This document shows positions 48,988 through 60,909 of a DNA stretch of 64,000 nucleotides, piece after piece. The DNA comes from Mactromeris polynyma (taxonomy: Eukaryota > Mollusca > Bivalvia > Venerida > Mactridae). The stretch spans positions 24,488,264-24,552,263 of the forward strand of contig JASFXZ010000007.1 in assembly GCA_032209605.1 (NCBI GenBank), given 5' to 3'. The stretch's first letter is position 1. Each line of letters begins with the position of its first letter. Below the pieces are notes generated by a model that had not been told where the DNA came from, made no database searches, and saw only the letters and a list, made by a program, of their open reading frames with translations. The translations under genes were made by a program, and so were the position numbers.

Positions 48988-49176
48988 ATGTCAGCTCAAA
49001 ACCCTTTTCTAGCTGATATCGCAAATGCTTACCGCTATTTTTCGTTAGACAATGACTACTTTCTTCGGGAGTATGTAGACTTTAGCAGTTCAGAATTACA
49101 GACTTTGGATGATTCATCTGATGGGTGTCCGCGGATTTCGCCTACTATAGCAATTGGCTTTGACAAGCCCCTTGCT
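48988..49176 (+). pseudogene. Coding-like fragment truncated at the X2 boundary
   Basis: An ATG-initiated frame of about 63 codons starts MSAQNPFLADIANAY and contains an acidic tract (SSELQTLDDSSDG). Its base composition is clearly richer in G and C than the surroundings, and its residues are balanced, unlike the Ile/Leu/Phe/Tyr/Lys-biased random frames in this window. The reading runs into duplicated sequence at 49,177, so the end is lost. I do not recognise the protein; it could be the start of a transposable-element ORF or a first exon. Confidence 0.35.
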
Positions 49177-50322
49177 AAAAACGAAACCAAAACAAAATAG
49201 TCCTTCATGTTACAGTCGGAGTGAAATAGTTATGCCTGTGTAATTTTATTTCAAATTTATTTATGATATTGATATTGCACAATGAAGTGATAGTTTGGAG
49301 AAGGCATTTATTTTACACCATTTTTAGGATCATTTTATAGATGGGAACTTTGGTAGAACCAACAACCGTCTGTTAGTTCAAAGCAAGAAACAGAAAAACA
49401 ACAACAACCCCACTGCTTGCCATGTTCAGACTGTTATAGTTTCCAAACAAATTCATTCAAAAATGGAAATTCTAAAAAAAATCAGCGTTTTGTTTTAAAC
49501 ACACGAGCTCGTCTGTCAGATGAATAGTTGAGTTATGTTATTTAAAAAAATATTTAATTTTAACACAAAACTATGATTTTTAACAATAAAATGTGTGCGC
49601 TATTTATTCATAAATTCCCTTAGGTCGTTTACATACAATTGTTGCTATTATTGTTATTGTTGGATGACAGTCTTCCTGAACACAAGTTAACACGCCAATA
49701 GTAGGTTGTTACACTTATCAGTAAGTCATAACGTATAGTATAGGTATTTTGTACCTTAGATTTATTTCGGATGATACCAAGTATTTGGACAGAAGGTTGT
49801 CGAATATACTGGGTCTGGTTTTTATTGAGCGATTCTGACTTTTATCAGGTTTTGGGTTATCACTTACCTGAGACAAACCCCATTGGAACAGGGTTGTTGT
49901 GTTAAATCGCATGAACGTTTGGGCTTCTTGATTTGCAAATTCGTCGCGCCAATCATCCACATTAATGTTATGAATAACTGAATTGTAAAATCTCTTTATT
50001 CTATCGATAAAGACAACTTTATTTCTTGTTTACGGAACTGCGAAATGAATTACTTGGCATATTTCATAGTAAAGTTTAATTTCCTGGCTGAGACCTTGAA
50101 CCTGCATCATATGAAACCATTCATTGGAAAGTAAATGCAATTAAATTGTCGGATGTTTTTACCTGTTGTTGTTTTGTTCATGTATCGTCTGCATGAATTT
50201 TCTCTATCCCCATGTTTAACTACAACTCTGTATAATTAGACAAATTATGATTAGTACATTTAAAAACACACGACGCAGGTAATCTTAAATACTATATAAT
50301 TACATAGAGATGAAAAAAGACA

Positions 50323-50669
50323 ATGTACAGGATCTGTTTTATATCTTCTAGGTTTCGATGCTTTTCGCATAAATTAGCAATAGAACAATGTAGATACAGA
50401 AATATTGAACGAAGTGACAGACATTGTTTATTGTGTTACATGAAACAAGTAGAAAGCGATTATCACTTCATGTTCATTTGTCCTTTTTATAACGATATTC
50501 CAAATGGTTATATAAGTTAGTATTACTCGACATGGCCAATACTATATAAATTCAGAAATTCAGAAATTTGAAGTCCACTTCTTCTACAATGGTTTTACGT
50601 AAGCTTGCAGAATACATTTGTCATGGTATGAAGTCGGGAGAGCTTGCTTCAACGCAGATTAGTGTGTAA
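50323..50669 (+). pseudogene. Degenerate C-terminal end of a non-LTR retrotransposon reverse transcriptase
   Basis: The frame from 50323 carries a C-terminal zinc-knuckle-like pattern: CLLC, then SDYHFMFIC, preceded by LAIEQCRYRNI. After one in-frame stop (50518-50520) the same frame reads YYSTWPILYKFRN, and a frameshift then restores RKLAEYICHGMK. This order is typical of the C-terminus of molluscan non-LTR element polymerases. It lies in X2 between blocks matching A and is absent from A and A'. No start, polymerase palm motifs or 5' part remain. Confidence 0.7.
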
Positions 50670-52852
50670 TTATTTCAGTGTATACTGTATAATGTTTATT
50701 TTATTCTAGATATACAGCTATACAATAATTAAACTTTTTACTAGAAAGATCAAAATAATAAATGTATTTCGGCTGTGTAAATATCCGAATATCCTTTTGC
50801 AGATGCCAAATATAATGCTATGTGTACAGTGTCTTGCTGTAACATTTTACTTAATTTAACTTGAATTTGCATATTACACGTATATGTATTAACCATTCAT
50901 GTAAGTGTCATACTTTTCTTCACTTTCCACCGCCTGTATGTATATATACATTATTGTGTTTTTTTGAGTGTTTTTTTTTGAAGTGATGGGACCGTTTTAG
51001 AACTGTTGATTTTGATGTGATCAGGTTATACCCTGTTCGTCCTCCTTAATTTTCCTTAGTTGTTCATTATGATCGGCCAGACCTTTCTCTTTTAAATAGA
51101 AGAATAGAAGATGTATACTAGCAGAACTTATTTTTTATCGTACGATTTCATCCCACAACCCAAATGTTCTCATGTCTGGCTTCTTCATTAATTTGTGTCG
51201 ATATATTATTGTTGTGCAGTGCAGTCCTGAACCGTTCCATTTCATGTTGTTTTAGTACATTGGTGATGTGGTGCTGTTTACTTTCTATATCCTGAATCCT
51301 TGGGTCGCGTTTTTGTGTCTCCACCCTGTGTGTACATTATCTTCTTGAGTTTTGTCTGAATCTGTATACAGTAGTTCTGATTGGTGAATGGGGCCTTCCT
51401 TGATCTGCATCTTTTACTTGAGGAAGATGTTGGTGATCAGTGGAGTATTGTTTGTATTAAATGCAAAAGGACAGTCACCAGACAGCAACCAAGTATAACA
51501 GTAGAAAACCCAACATGTATGTCTACCAAAGGAGTGATTTGGTGGACTTTTCGGTTACATTATATTGTTCTACTATGCTTTCAATACTAGGCGACGTCGG
51601 CAAAAATCAATCAACATCCTGGCAATTGGTGCACTTTATTGTGATTGCCTACACAAAGCTATTAGCAACCATTACATGAGGATTTGTTTTAATCTTCCGG
51701 TATTGTCATTATTATTGTCCAGACAAATTATTGCAATTGTTATTGCTGTTATACCATATAGTGTTTGTTGTTTTCCCCACTCACCCGTCGCTTTATCTCA
51801 AGTTATCTAGACATGATGTTTCTATTTTGGAAACAGATGTCATTCGTGATTATATAACCGTTATATTGATAAATGTTTTTGCAATGTTCGATGTTATCAT
51901 TATAATGATTCTTCTACTCGTATAGGTTATTTTTGTAGCTACTGATCGATTCAAAAGAAAATAAGACTTGAAAAATTATCTTACTTCGAAATAGATATGG
52001 TTAAATAAAGACAAATACTGTTGTCAAGATACACTTTGCAGCTACTAACCACTGATAAAAAAATCCGTAATTTAATTCTCTTACTAAATTAAGGTAGCTA
52101 ATCAGTCAGACAGAGCACCAGTCAATAAGTGTTAACAATAGCAAGTTACCAAACCATTCGTCAAGTTTAATTGCTGTGCAGCCCTGTGTTGTTCTCATCC
52201 CCTTCTTAGTAAGTTCTATTTGGTTTTTCCCACTGTTTAATTTGGTACCTTGTGATTCTGTATGGGAAGGTTCTGCTTTATGAATGCACCTTTCAATGTG
52301 TTACCCGTTCTCACCTTTGAGAACTAACAGAACGAAACATGCAATACACATTATAATTAAACTCGCGAACAGAAAGTCACTCACATAAATGTTGTGCATG
52401 TTACTAAGAATTTCCGTTAAAGAAACAATGTTACTCTCGATTTCAATCTGTTAATGGATTGTTTTTCACTCAGAAACGCATATTTCAACTGAACTTTTGT
52501 TAATGCTCAAGAGAAAAACGTGCTTTGCAGAATTCGACGTTATTTCAAAACAATTATATTTTCTGATAGTTTACACTATTTGTGTGTGTTTTCCGGTCCT
52601 TGGAGAAAATCAACTCTGACATTATGATGGATAATAACCCTCATACAAGCAGGCAAGTAACAATAATGTGTAAGGGATAGTCAGGGGCCTTATGAGCACT
52701 ACTATTTTTGATTATCAAATTTATTATTTATTACAACAACTCATTGTTTTAAAATGATAAACGTTATAACGACCACATTTGTTCCCTGTAGTAAGGTCGT
52801 TGTATTGAAAATGTCATTATATCGAATTTGATCATTGAAGCAATGTGCAAAT

Positions 52853-53024
52853 GATTGTCAGTGTAATGAGAGTTGAATGTATCAGCAAAGTTTGTAATAT
52901 GCGCGGACACACTGGTCCAATCTATTTTATAAACGATGCAAATGTCAGTGTACTGAGAGTTGAATGTATCAGCAATGTTTATAATATGCGCGGACACACT
53001 GGCCCAATCAACAATATCAACGCT
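52853..53024 (+). repeat. Imperfect 86-bp tandem duplication
   Basis: The motif GAGAGTTGAATGTATCAGCAA and ATGCGCGGACACACTGG occur twice, 86 bp apart. X1 has a single related unit at about 44,785-44,850. Confidence 0.85.
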
Positions 53025-53596
53025 GCGAATATAAGTATTTGAATACTTGCTGTTGGCACGAAGCATTCGTTTACCAAAACATCTGTAAATGTCGATAACA
53101 TAAATGAAATGCGAACCTTAATATGATCATACACCCTCCTTTCGACGTTTGCATTCGTTTAGATACAAATCCCTTCAAAATTATTGACGTCGATCGAATG
53201 CCTAGCTTGTCTTGTGTAAATATAAAGCTGACAGCTTCGGCTTTCTATAGCTTAGACCACAATTAACACGTATTAAAGTGTGTAAGGAGCTGAACTTTTG
53301 GTATTGCATGTGTTCGACATTATTTATTTGTACTGGCAGATTTTTTCTTATGTCCTAGACAAGCAAACAATTCCAATTCCTTCGGGATAATTTTGGCAAA
53401 TCATCAAAAAAATATTGCCTAGTTAAGCGCACTACTGCCATTTTGGAGGCCATGGATTCAACCACGGTCGAGAAGAATGGTTTACGTGACAACTCAAATG
53501 ATAACTTTGAATAATTGGCAAATGTCCCACCCTTCTCAATTTTATATGTCTGTTATAAACAGAGATATAAATTTAACGCCTTTGAAAACGCAAATA

Positions 53597-53756
53597 TATT
53601 CTTTTAATTAAATGATATATGATATTATGATTATCGTCAATAATAATAGCATGCGAGGTACAAATAGTTTGCTGTATATTCTTTTAATTAAATGATATAT
53701 GATATTATGATTATCGTCAATAATAATAGCATGCGAGGTACAAATAGTTTGCTGTA
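53597..53756 (+). repeat. Perfect 80-bp tandem duplication
   Basis: Two adjacent identical 80-bp units (landmark CTTTTAATTAAATGATATAT at 53,601 and 53,681). They are not seen in X1, so the event is recent. Confidence 0.92.
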
Positions 53757-55199
53757 TGTTCAATTTAATGAAGCGTGTAAATAAATGTACATTCAAACAC
53801 AATTACAGGACAATTGGGTCATTGTCCATTGACCTTTCAGAGATTTCCATAATTTCACTACTTCAGTACATAAAACGTATCTATTTTGTAAAAACATGTA
53901 CTAGCACATTTATCTAGTGTATAAATTAAAGATAAGATATGAGATTTATTAAATGATAATTAATTCTGTTTTTTAAAGCATATCAGAGATATTAAAATTT
54001 TGGAATCGATGAAGAAGAAAAAAATCTTATTTATCATAGTATTCCCCTTGGTTTGATAAAGAAATTTATTTTGAAGGGAGCATGATTTCTACGAACATTC
54101 AGTCTATTGTCAGCTATTTCACAAAGATTAAAACTTATTTTCAAGCATTACTGTTAACTTTGTCTGATTAACAAAACATTGATTAACACGCCATTATTTT
54201 ATTATGATGCTTAAAGTGCATAAAACTGCGACAATAATTCATAATAATTTAAGAGTCTAGTTACTGTTCGTAAAGATGTGTACCACACTCATAGATACGA
54301 ATGTATACATTCAAACCATACTTTAGGAAATACGAAATTATTCCATTCCAGTCCAGCTTTTAAAACGTGCAGATTAAAATAACTCTGCGTCCAGTTAACC
54401 AACGAAATTCGGCTGTCCAAAATTTGCATTGACATTTAACTTTAGCTAATTTGATTGTCTTACGCAACGCAGTCATAAGTAGCAATATCGTGCGCAATAA
54501 GGCTGCGCCAAAACATTCAGATTTTTCTTTAGTATAACCTGCGTTTTTAATGTTATTTCTTATAGATCTAAGCTGAGAGTAAACTTATGTTTCTTATTTA
54601 ACAAGCTTACATAATGTCAGACAAGGAATTTGGGCTAATTAGTTGTTCACTCAATTCAGAACATATATATGATACAATCAATTGTGATGAGCCGGAAAGT
54701 ATTATTCTGATATTCCGAGGAAACTTGTAGCATAGCAAATCAAATGAAAACTGGAGATAACGTCATAATCAGTAACGGAGTAATACGTCATTGCTTTATC
54801 TGTAAACGGGCCATTTTGAATGAGAAAATATGTTATTGTTGGCTGTGTTTTACCATTTAACGATGTAGAAATATGTATGGAATACCAATGATGCACATAA
54901 CTTGTTCCGAGTATGCCTGAGTATACATTCGCCTAACACGACGAAATATCCATAGTGATTCTTTTCACTTCCTGCTGGAAGTACAATATGTAGTCTACTG
55001 TATGTACTAAAAAGAGAGATTTACATAATGTTTCCATTTCATTTCATAATGGACTTTCATTCATGAATAAAAATGACTAATAATATATGTTCCATGTACT
55101 TACATGAGAAATTTGCCTTAAACGCACTTTTCTGCGAGTATATCGCGAGTTTGTTTTGATGTTCCACGAATTCTTCTTTCTATCAACATAGGTATAGAT

Positions 55200-55710
55200 T
55201 CCGTAATGCGTATGTACGATCAGACTTGCGGGGCGGCAAGGGGCCAATGCTGGTCCTATTCTGAGCCCGGTGAGGCCCATAACTGCATGTATGGGTTCTC
55301 GGGGGTAAATACCAGGACGAACCTGATATGGGTCCTTCCTTTGGATAAAGGATACATAATCTAATAAACCACACATGAAGATGTGAAATGAAATTGTGAA
55401 TGTGTGTAAACTGGCGTCTGACTGAGTACCTTACCCAAAAACCGCTAGAACGCCGCAAGCTGGTCGTTTACAATCGTCACTACCCGTTCGGAACCCGTAC
55501 GGGTCCGTTTTAATTTCCAAGCTCCGTATGGAGCCCTCAAGAGGTCCACAAAGGGCCTATACGATTTTTGAAAGATCTTACGGGCCGGAGTGAGTCAATA
55601 CGGGCCCCATATGTCTCAACAATCATGGTGGTTGGTAAGGGACACGATTACCTACTGGTCAACTACGGGCCGAAAATCGTAAGAATCCCTTAAAATGGCT
55701 CGGAAGCAGC
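55200..55710. repeat. GC-richer patch with CGGGCC motifs
   Basis: Repeated CCCGTACGGG, ACGGGCC and TACGGGCC words in an otherwise AT-rich region. A similar patch lies in B' at about 28,276-28,550 and in reduced form in B (19,306-19,375). I see no gene; a dispersed repeat is the likely explanation. Confidence 0.4.
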
Positions 55711-56039
55711 ATGTGACCGAGGCATCAGTTACAATTATGTTATGTCTAGAAATATGTAAGTTTTTTTTCAGTTGAACAAAAATATCAAGCAAATATTGTT
55801 TGTCTACACCTTGAACATTTTACCGCTAAAATCCAGATACTGGCCATATACGAAATTCACGTACTGCTTAATTATATTAAAGCAAAATAATCGTCCAGCA
55901 TGATAACTTTTTAAAATAGTATTGATTACATTTCTGCAAAACATTCCTGTCTGTTATTATAGTAAATAAGCATTCCCAGTAAGCTTACTTCGGCATAGGT
56001 TTTTGTTCTACGTGACTAATGCACCCCCCCCCCCACCCC

Positions 56040-56175
56040 AGTCATACCATTACGAATATGTGCGGAAATGGTCAGTTACTTGCGAAGAACATCTTAATGC
56101 TGGTTGATAATTCAGTCTGTATATCGATTATCTATCGTGAATAACTGAAATACCGTTGAAACTAAATACGCCATA
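56040..56175 (+). mobile_element. Headless SINE fragment
   Basis: Contains ACTTGCGAAGAACATC and TGCTGGTTGATAATTCAG, matching the body of the SINE at 974-1169, but without a tRNA-like head. Confidence 0.5.
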
Positions 56176-56214
56176 TGGCTTTTTTGTAGACTGTCAATTT
56201 TTTGTTTGTAAAGG

Positions 56215-56645
56215 CTAATTTATAAATTCATCCTCAAATTGGTGGAGTGTAACCGAAATTGAACTTGACCTGTATTTAGTTATCGTATGCTTATATAAAT
56301 GTGCCAAATATATGAATTGATTCCATCCATCCGTTCAAGAGTTATTAATCGGAAACCATTTTTAAGTCGAAAAGGGGCCTTAAGGCCCATTATTCCCCCA
56401 AGTGTTGACGGACAGTAACAGCAATTGAACTTGGCCTGTATTTAATTTGTCTATGTGTCCAACATATATTGAATCCTTCCTTCAAGCCTTTCATAGGTAA
56501 TTGGTCTGATATCAGGTTTTAAGTCAAAAATGACAATAACTAATTCGAAAATGTTCATGTACCCAATATGAATTGAAGCCATTCATCCTTTTAGAAGTAA
56601 TTGATCGGAAACTATTTTTTCACGAACGACTGACAGTGTAACACT
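56215..56645 (+). repeat. Interspersed repeat with about three units
   Basis: Units share GAACTTG.CCTGTATTTA, GAATTGA..CCAT.CATCC and TTGATCGGAAAC, at roughly 56,250, 56,425 and 56,570. The pattern is common in molluscan intergenic DNA. Confidence 0.55.
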
Positions 56646-57229
56646 TCCTACTTCAACATTCATCCAATAGCCGGGGTATAAAAACGGCGCAAAACCACAG
56701 CATATTATATGAAATTGAAAGATTGTACGAAGATAATGTTTCCTGTTTGTCCAGTATTTCCAATTATGCATTTGATGTATGAAAGGGAAAGTCCTGAAGT
56801 AAGATGTTATCGTTCACTCTTCATATTATTGCTTTATCATCATTACCATAACCTTACTGCTTGTCATATTGCAAAATCAACATTAATCGAGAGAAAATTC
56901 AAATGAACATGATATTGATCACTTTATCAAAACTTTACAACAAAAAGATGTTGCCATTAACGACGGTAGAACATTAGCTATACATCGACAAATTTTGCTG
57001 AAAATGCGTAAATAAATGTATTGTGCTTGTGTATGTTCAGACAAAAACTATTGATACCTTCTTTATAGCTGTAATTATTTCCACTTTCATTGAGTACATA
57101 TTTGATTGGTTTCAATGGTCTATTGTTGTGTTTATCGATGTCCTACACACATCTTCATGTGTTCGTCGACGATTGTATCGGGATGATGTTTACAAGGATT
57201 TTCTTATGTACACTGTTCGTTTTGAATCA

Positions 57230-57420
57230 TAAGTGCAAGGTTGCTATTTTGCCACTGTCCGTTCATCTACTACTATGTTCACCCATCATTTATGTGTGTG
57301 TATTTTCCATTTTGCTTTTGTAGTTGTTTACATATGTGTGAATGCGTTCATGTCAATTTGTACTTTTGGGACGACTGTGCACTTTGTATGTGACATTTCC
57401 TGGACCACTTGTTGTTCATT
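57230..57420 (+). repeat. Dispersed repeat family 2
   Basis: CACCCATCATTTATGTGTGT and GACTGTGCACTTTGTATGTG, matching the other family members. Confidence 0.5.
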
Positions 57421-57429
57421 TATCAATGT

Positions 57430-59760
57430 TTTGAACGCATACGCTGTGGGTGACAATTCAACAACATATCTGATAGCATTTGTCTGTCCTTTTTCCTAAG
57501 GCCTATAATTATGTTGAGGTAAATCTAGTTATGTCGTCTGCACACAGTGAAATGTCTTCTGAAAGTGGACTTAAGGCTGTCTGTCATACGTATAATTATC
57601 TTTTCATTTTCGTTTCATAGCACGAATGATAATCTTATTTCGCAGTATCCACAAACTAATCCAATTTGAAATGACAAACACGTGCCTGTGGCGTCTGTTA
57701 TGACTTCTTATGTCAAACAATGTAAGTGGGTTACAAGAAAGGTGCAATTTTGTGAGAACATCATACTATGTACGATAAGTATTCTCCAACTTCAGATCTC
57801 GTGCTTAGCAATCTCAGCACATTCAAGCATTGCTGTAATCACAACAATTATGAACAGGGATTTGACGCTGCACATTAAAGGAATTAATATTTGTCATATA
57901 TGAGCGATTCTATATATATCTACATCATATATCCCGTTCACATAACTTGACTAAATATGCATTTATTTAGAATTCAAATGCATAAAGCTTGTCTAATAGT
58001 GTAGGAATATTATCACTGGTATATTGTATGAAAGTATATTTAATGTCGTTTTTTATTGAAGTCGATGTAAAAGTTCCGTGTCTCTCTCTTTTGTTTTGAA
58101 ATAAATGCCATCAATAAACAACACTTTGATGAGCTAACGTCTATCAATTTGTCTTTAGAATGTCAATTAAACATAATATATGGAAAGTCTGTCTTTTTCG
58201 ACTCTAACATAAGCAGTTACTTAATTCTTAATTTCAGATGTCACTGTACAGTTTGGCCTAGCAAATAAATAACGTTTGAGTAGCTAAATTGTTATTCATT
58301 GTTATCATTCGTACCATTTTAAGCATAATATGCTTTCACGTTGACATTATGTATCCTGGTAAGGCACCTGTAAAATGTCTTTTAAAATGTACAAACATAG
58401 GGTGTACTTGAATAAGAAACCACCATTAATGTCAGTACATGTGTTTGGGGCGCCAAAAGGGGACTTTATCGTAAGGTCAACATTTCCGTTACGCCATGTC
58501 AATTACAAAATTGCTTTACGGAAATGATGTAAGCTGTAACGGTTTATGATAAAATTAAGCAATGATGCGATCAAATAATAATATGTTTAATAATTTAAAC
58601 AATAACAGTTTCATTAAAGCTATATTATGCTAATAGTTTTGATCATTTGTTTACCTAAACATACATGAAGAATATACTGCATACAATTAAAAACATCAAT
58701 AACTATTCATAATCGAAGAATACACTAATAACGTATTACTCTGTATGCGTTGAAAAACGAAGTTTGTATTATCATGAAATTATTGACATGGTTCTTCTTA
58801 AAGATGTTTTAGCCAAAGTAACAACAATACTGGTTGAAACCAATTCAAATATTTTACATTCAGATGAGCCAGATACATCTTTAAGAATTAAGATACATTA
58901 TTTGAATTATATACATGTAATAATGTATGCAAACACTGCATACAATGGATACATCTACTGACTGTAATACATATGCCTTTCAATACACGTGTAGATGTTA
59001 TAGATCTAGCATGATGCTTTTTAGAATGAAGATAACAATACATTTGTAATAAATAAAAATAAAAATAATAATACATTTTGTATGCATGATTATTGTTATA
59101 TAGTTATACTGTTCAATATGATATTAATATTTTTAGATAAAAATCTTACACTTTTAGATTGATGCGTTTCAACGCCACATACAACAACTAAATCCACTTA
59201 ATTGGGCTGCATGTTTTTTGATAGCATGATGATATTGAAGAAATAGAAGATAACAACGATAATAATAATCAAAGTGTACCCTTAACATTACAGTTCCTGT
59301 TTAACAGTTCCTGTTTAAATGTTTAATGAAAATAAATATTAACTGCCACAAAAACTAGTTTAGAGTTTGCTCCTTTGTTCTTTTTATTTAATCGTAATAA
59401 ATTAATTGCCAAGAAATTTGTAATGTATGTGTCTGATCATATTCTGCAACATCTACACATGTTTTGCTAAATTGGTTAAATAGTGACATGTTCTCTATAA
59501 ACGCATTTGTTCAAAGACAATTTATTCTGGTGTTATATGTAAACGTTATTAGCAATATGTTCAGTGTTTAAGGAGCTGGCATAGGTGTGATGAGCTGCGA
59601 GCTCATGTGAGTACTGTTTCTATACGTAATGGTTGATTGTTTTTAATGATTAGTTGCTGCCTTTGATGACAATGTATGTATATATGTCATAAAGCGGTTA
59701 AGTGTGAGGTTAGCTAGATGTTTAATGATTTTAGCTCTCAGTGAATTTTTTAATGGCAGT
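57430..59760. other. Non-coding stretch with no recognised gene
   Basis: AT-rich. It has a 16-bp direct repeat (AACAGTTCCTGTTTAA) at about 59,290-59,322 and a word, TTCGCAGTATCCACAA, near 57,643 that recalls 7,477 and 37,650. Nothing else is supported. Confidence 0.5.
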
Positions 59761-59764
59761 TGCA

Positions 59765-60120
59765 AGGCTTAAATCGCTTGTATTGTTATTATTTGTATTT
59801 ATGTTTAATGTGTAATTCCCCTTTCCCCATATGCAGATCCTCTCCTTGACACGATATTCATGTTCTGTCCCCCCCCCCCCCCCCTTCGGCCTATTATTAC
59901 TGTTTTCCTGGACTTGTTCCTAGATGTATTATGTCTGTTAAACGTTTCCCTCTTGTGGTTCCACTGAATTCTCGTTAGATGTTATTGATGGTCGGCCATA
60001 CCTTACGCCTATATGCATATACATGTTTTCCCTTGCAACTTCTCGGTGCCTAATGTTTTGTAGACTGTTGTTTTTTCAAGATGTCTGGGTAGAGAGGCAT
60101 TGTCTCGTGTCTTTTAACTC
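59765..60120 (+). repeat. Dispersed repeat family 1, diverged long copy
   Basis: Recognisable landmarks are GTAATTCCCCTTTCCCC, GTCGGCCATACCTTACGCC and GAGAGGCATTGTCTCGTGTC, interrupted by a run of 17 C at about 59,870-59,886. Confidence 0.6.
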
Positions 60121-60121
60121 G

Positions 60122-60228
60122 TAATAACGCCTTTTTATCGCGTATGTACGCGAGTTTTAGCATTATAACGACTTTTCGCGTTATCGTTCGTTTTGAAAGT
60201 CGTTATAACGCCTGTTTTGGCGTTATTG
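60122..60228. mobile_element. 107-bp nested palindromic element (MITE-like)
   Basis: Outer inverted ends are TAATAACGCC (60122-60131) and GGCGTTATTG (60219-60228). An internal stem pairs GCATTATAACGACTTT (60160) with AAAGTCGTTATAACGC (60196), and a small hairpin TCGCGTA-TG-TACGCGA lies at 60138-60153. It starts where a family-1 copy ends. Confidence 0.6.
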
Positions 60229-60799
60229 AGAGTTTTTTTGTTTGTTTATCAGTGGCCCTAGTGGACTTACGTACTAATTGGCTTTCGTATAAGATAGATT
60301 TTGTTATTCATGGAATATTGCGATTCGTATTATAATGTCCATAACAGTGTCCATTTTATGTTCTATGTTGATTTGCCAAATTATGCAGTCTTTCTTTGTC
60401 TTGAACCGATATTAAGAACACTTTTCATAAAAAAACCTGCTTCCCGCACATTCTACGTTACTGATGTTAATCAACATGTTTATGATAGGAACAACATTTT
60501 ATTTTCCTGCATTTTGTCTTCATCTTTTATTTTTCTCATAATTCTTTGCATCTAATTGAACAAGTTGTTATCATGTAAATACAATAATCGTGTTTTTTCT
60601 CTCTTATAACATGGAACATTGTCGATTGGATTTCAGGTATAATGTCTGATTATACGTGGCGGTTTCCTGTGGTGAAATAAATATTGTTTTTGTACTGTAT
60701 AAACATTGTTTGTTGGACTTTTAGTTGTCAGGCAAGAGAATAATTGCATGTAATTAATCGGTTATGATGCATGAACTGGACATAGCATAACAACAAAGA

Positions 60800-60900
60800 A
60801 GTCGGACCGGAAATGCGGCATACTCCAAAAGTACCGGAGCACATGCTTGTAAACAATTACAAACGCAAAGGGAACACAAGACAGAAATGATAGGAAGCAT
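60800..60900 (-). repeat. Dispersed repeat family 2, inverted
   Basis: GTCGGACCGGAAATGCGGCA and GTAAACAATTACAAACGCAAA match 3110-3220. Confidence 0.4.
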
Positions 60901-60909
60901 TGGTGTATC

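Larger units (their letters stand above)
49177..55090. repeat. Older segmental duplication X2
   Basis: Partner of X1. Its first part (49,177-51,400) is also a third, more diverged copy of the 3' end of A (10,060-12,560). It serves as an outgroup for polarising differences between A and A'. Confidence 0.8.

Noticed and set aside
52764..53066. 100-codon minus-strand frame with internal repeat
   Set aside because: The frame is a by-product of the 86-bp tandem duplication and has no counterpart in X1.
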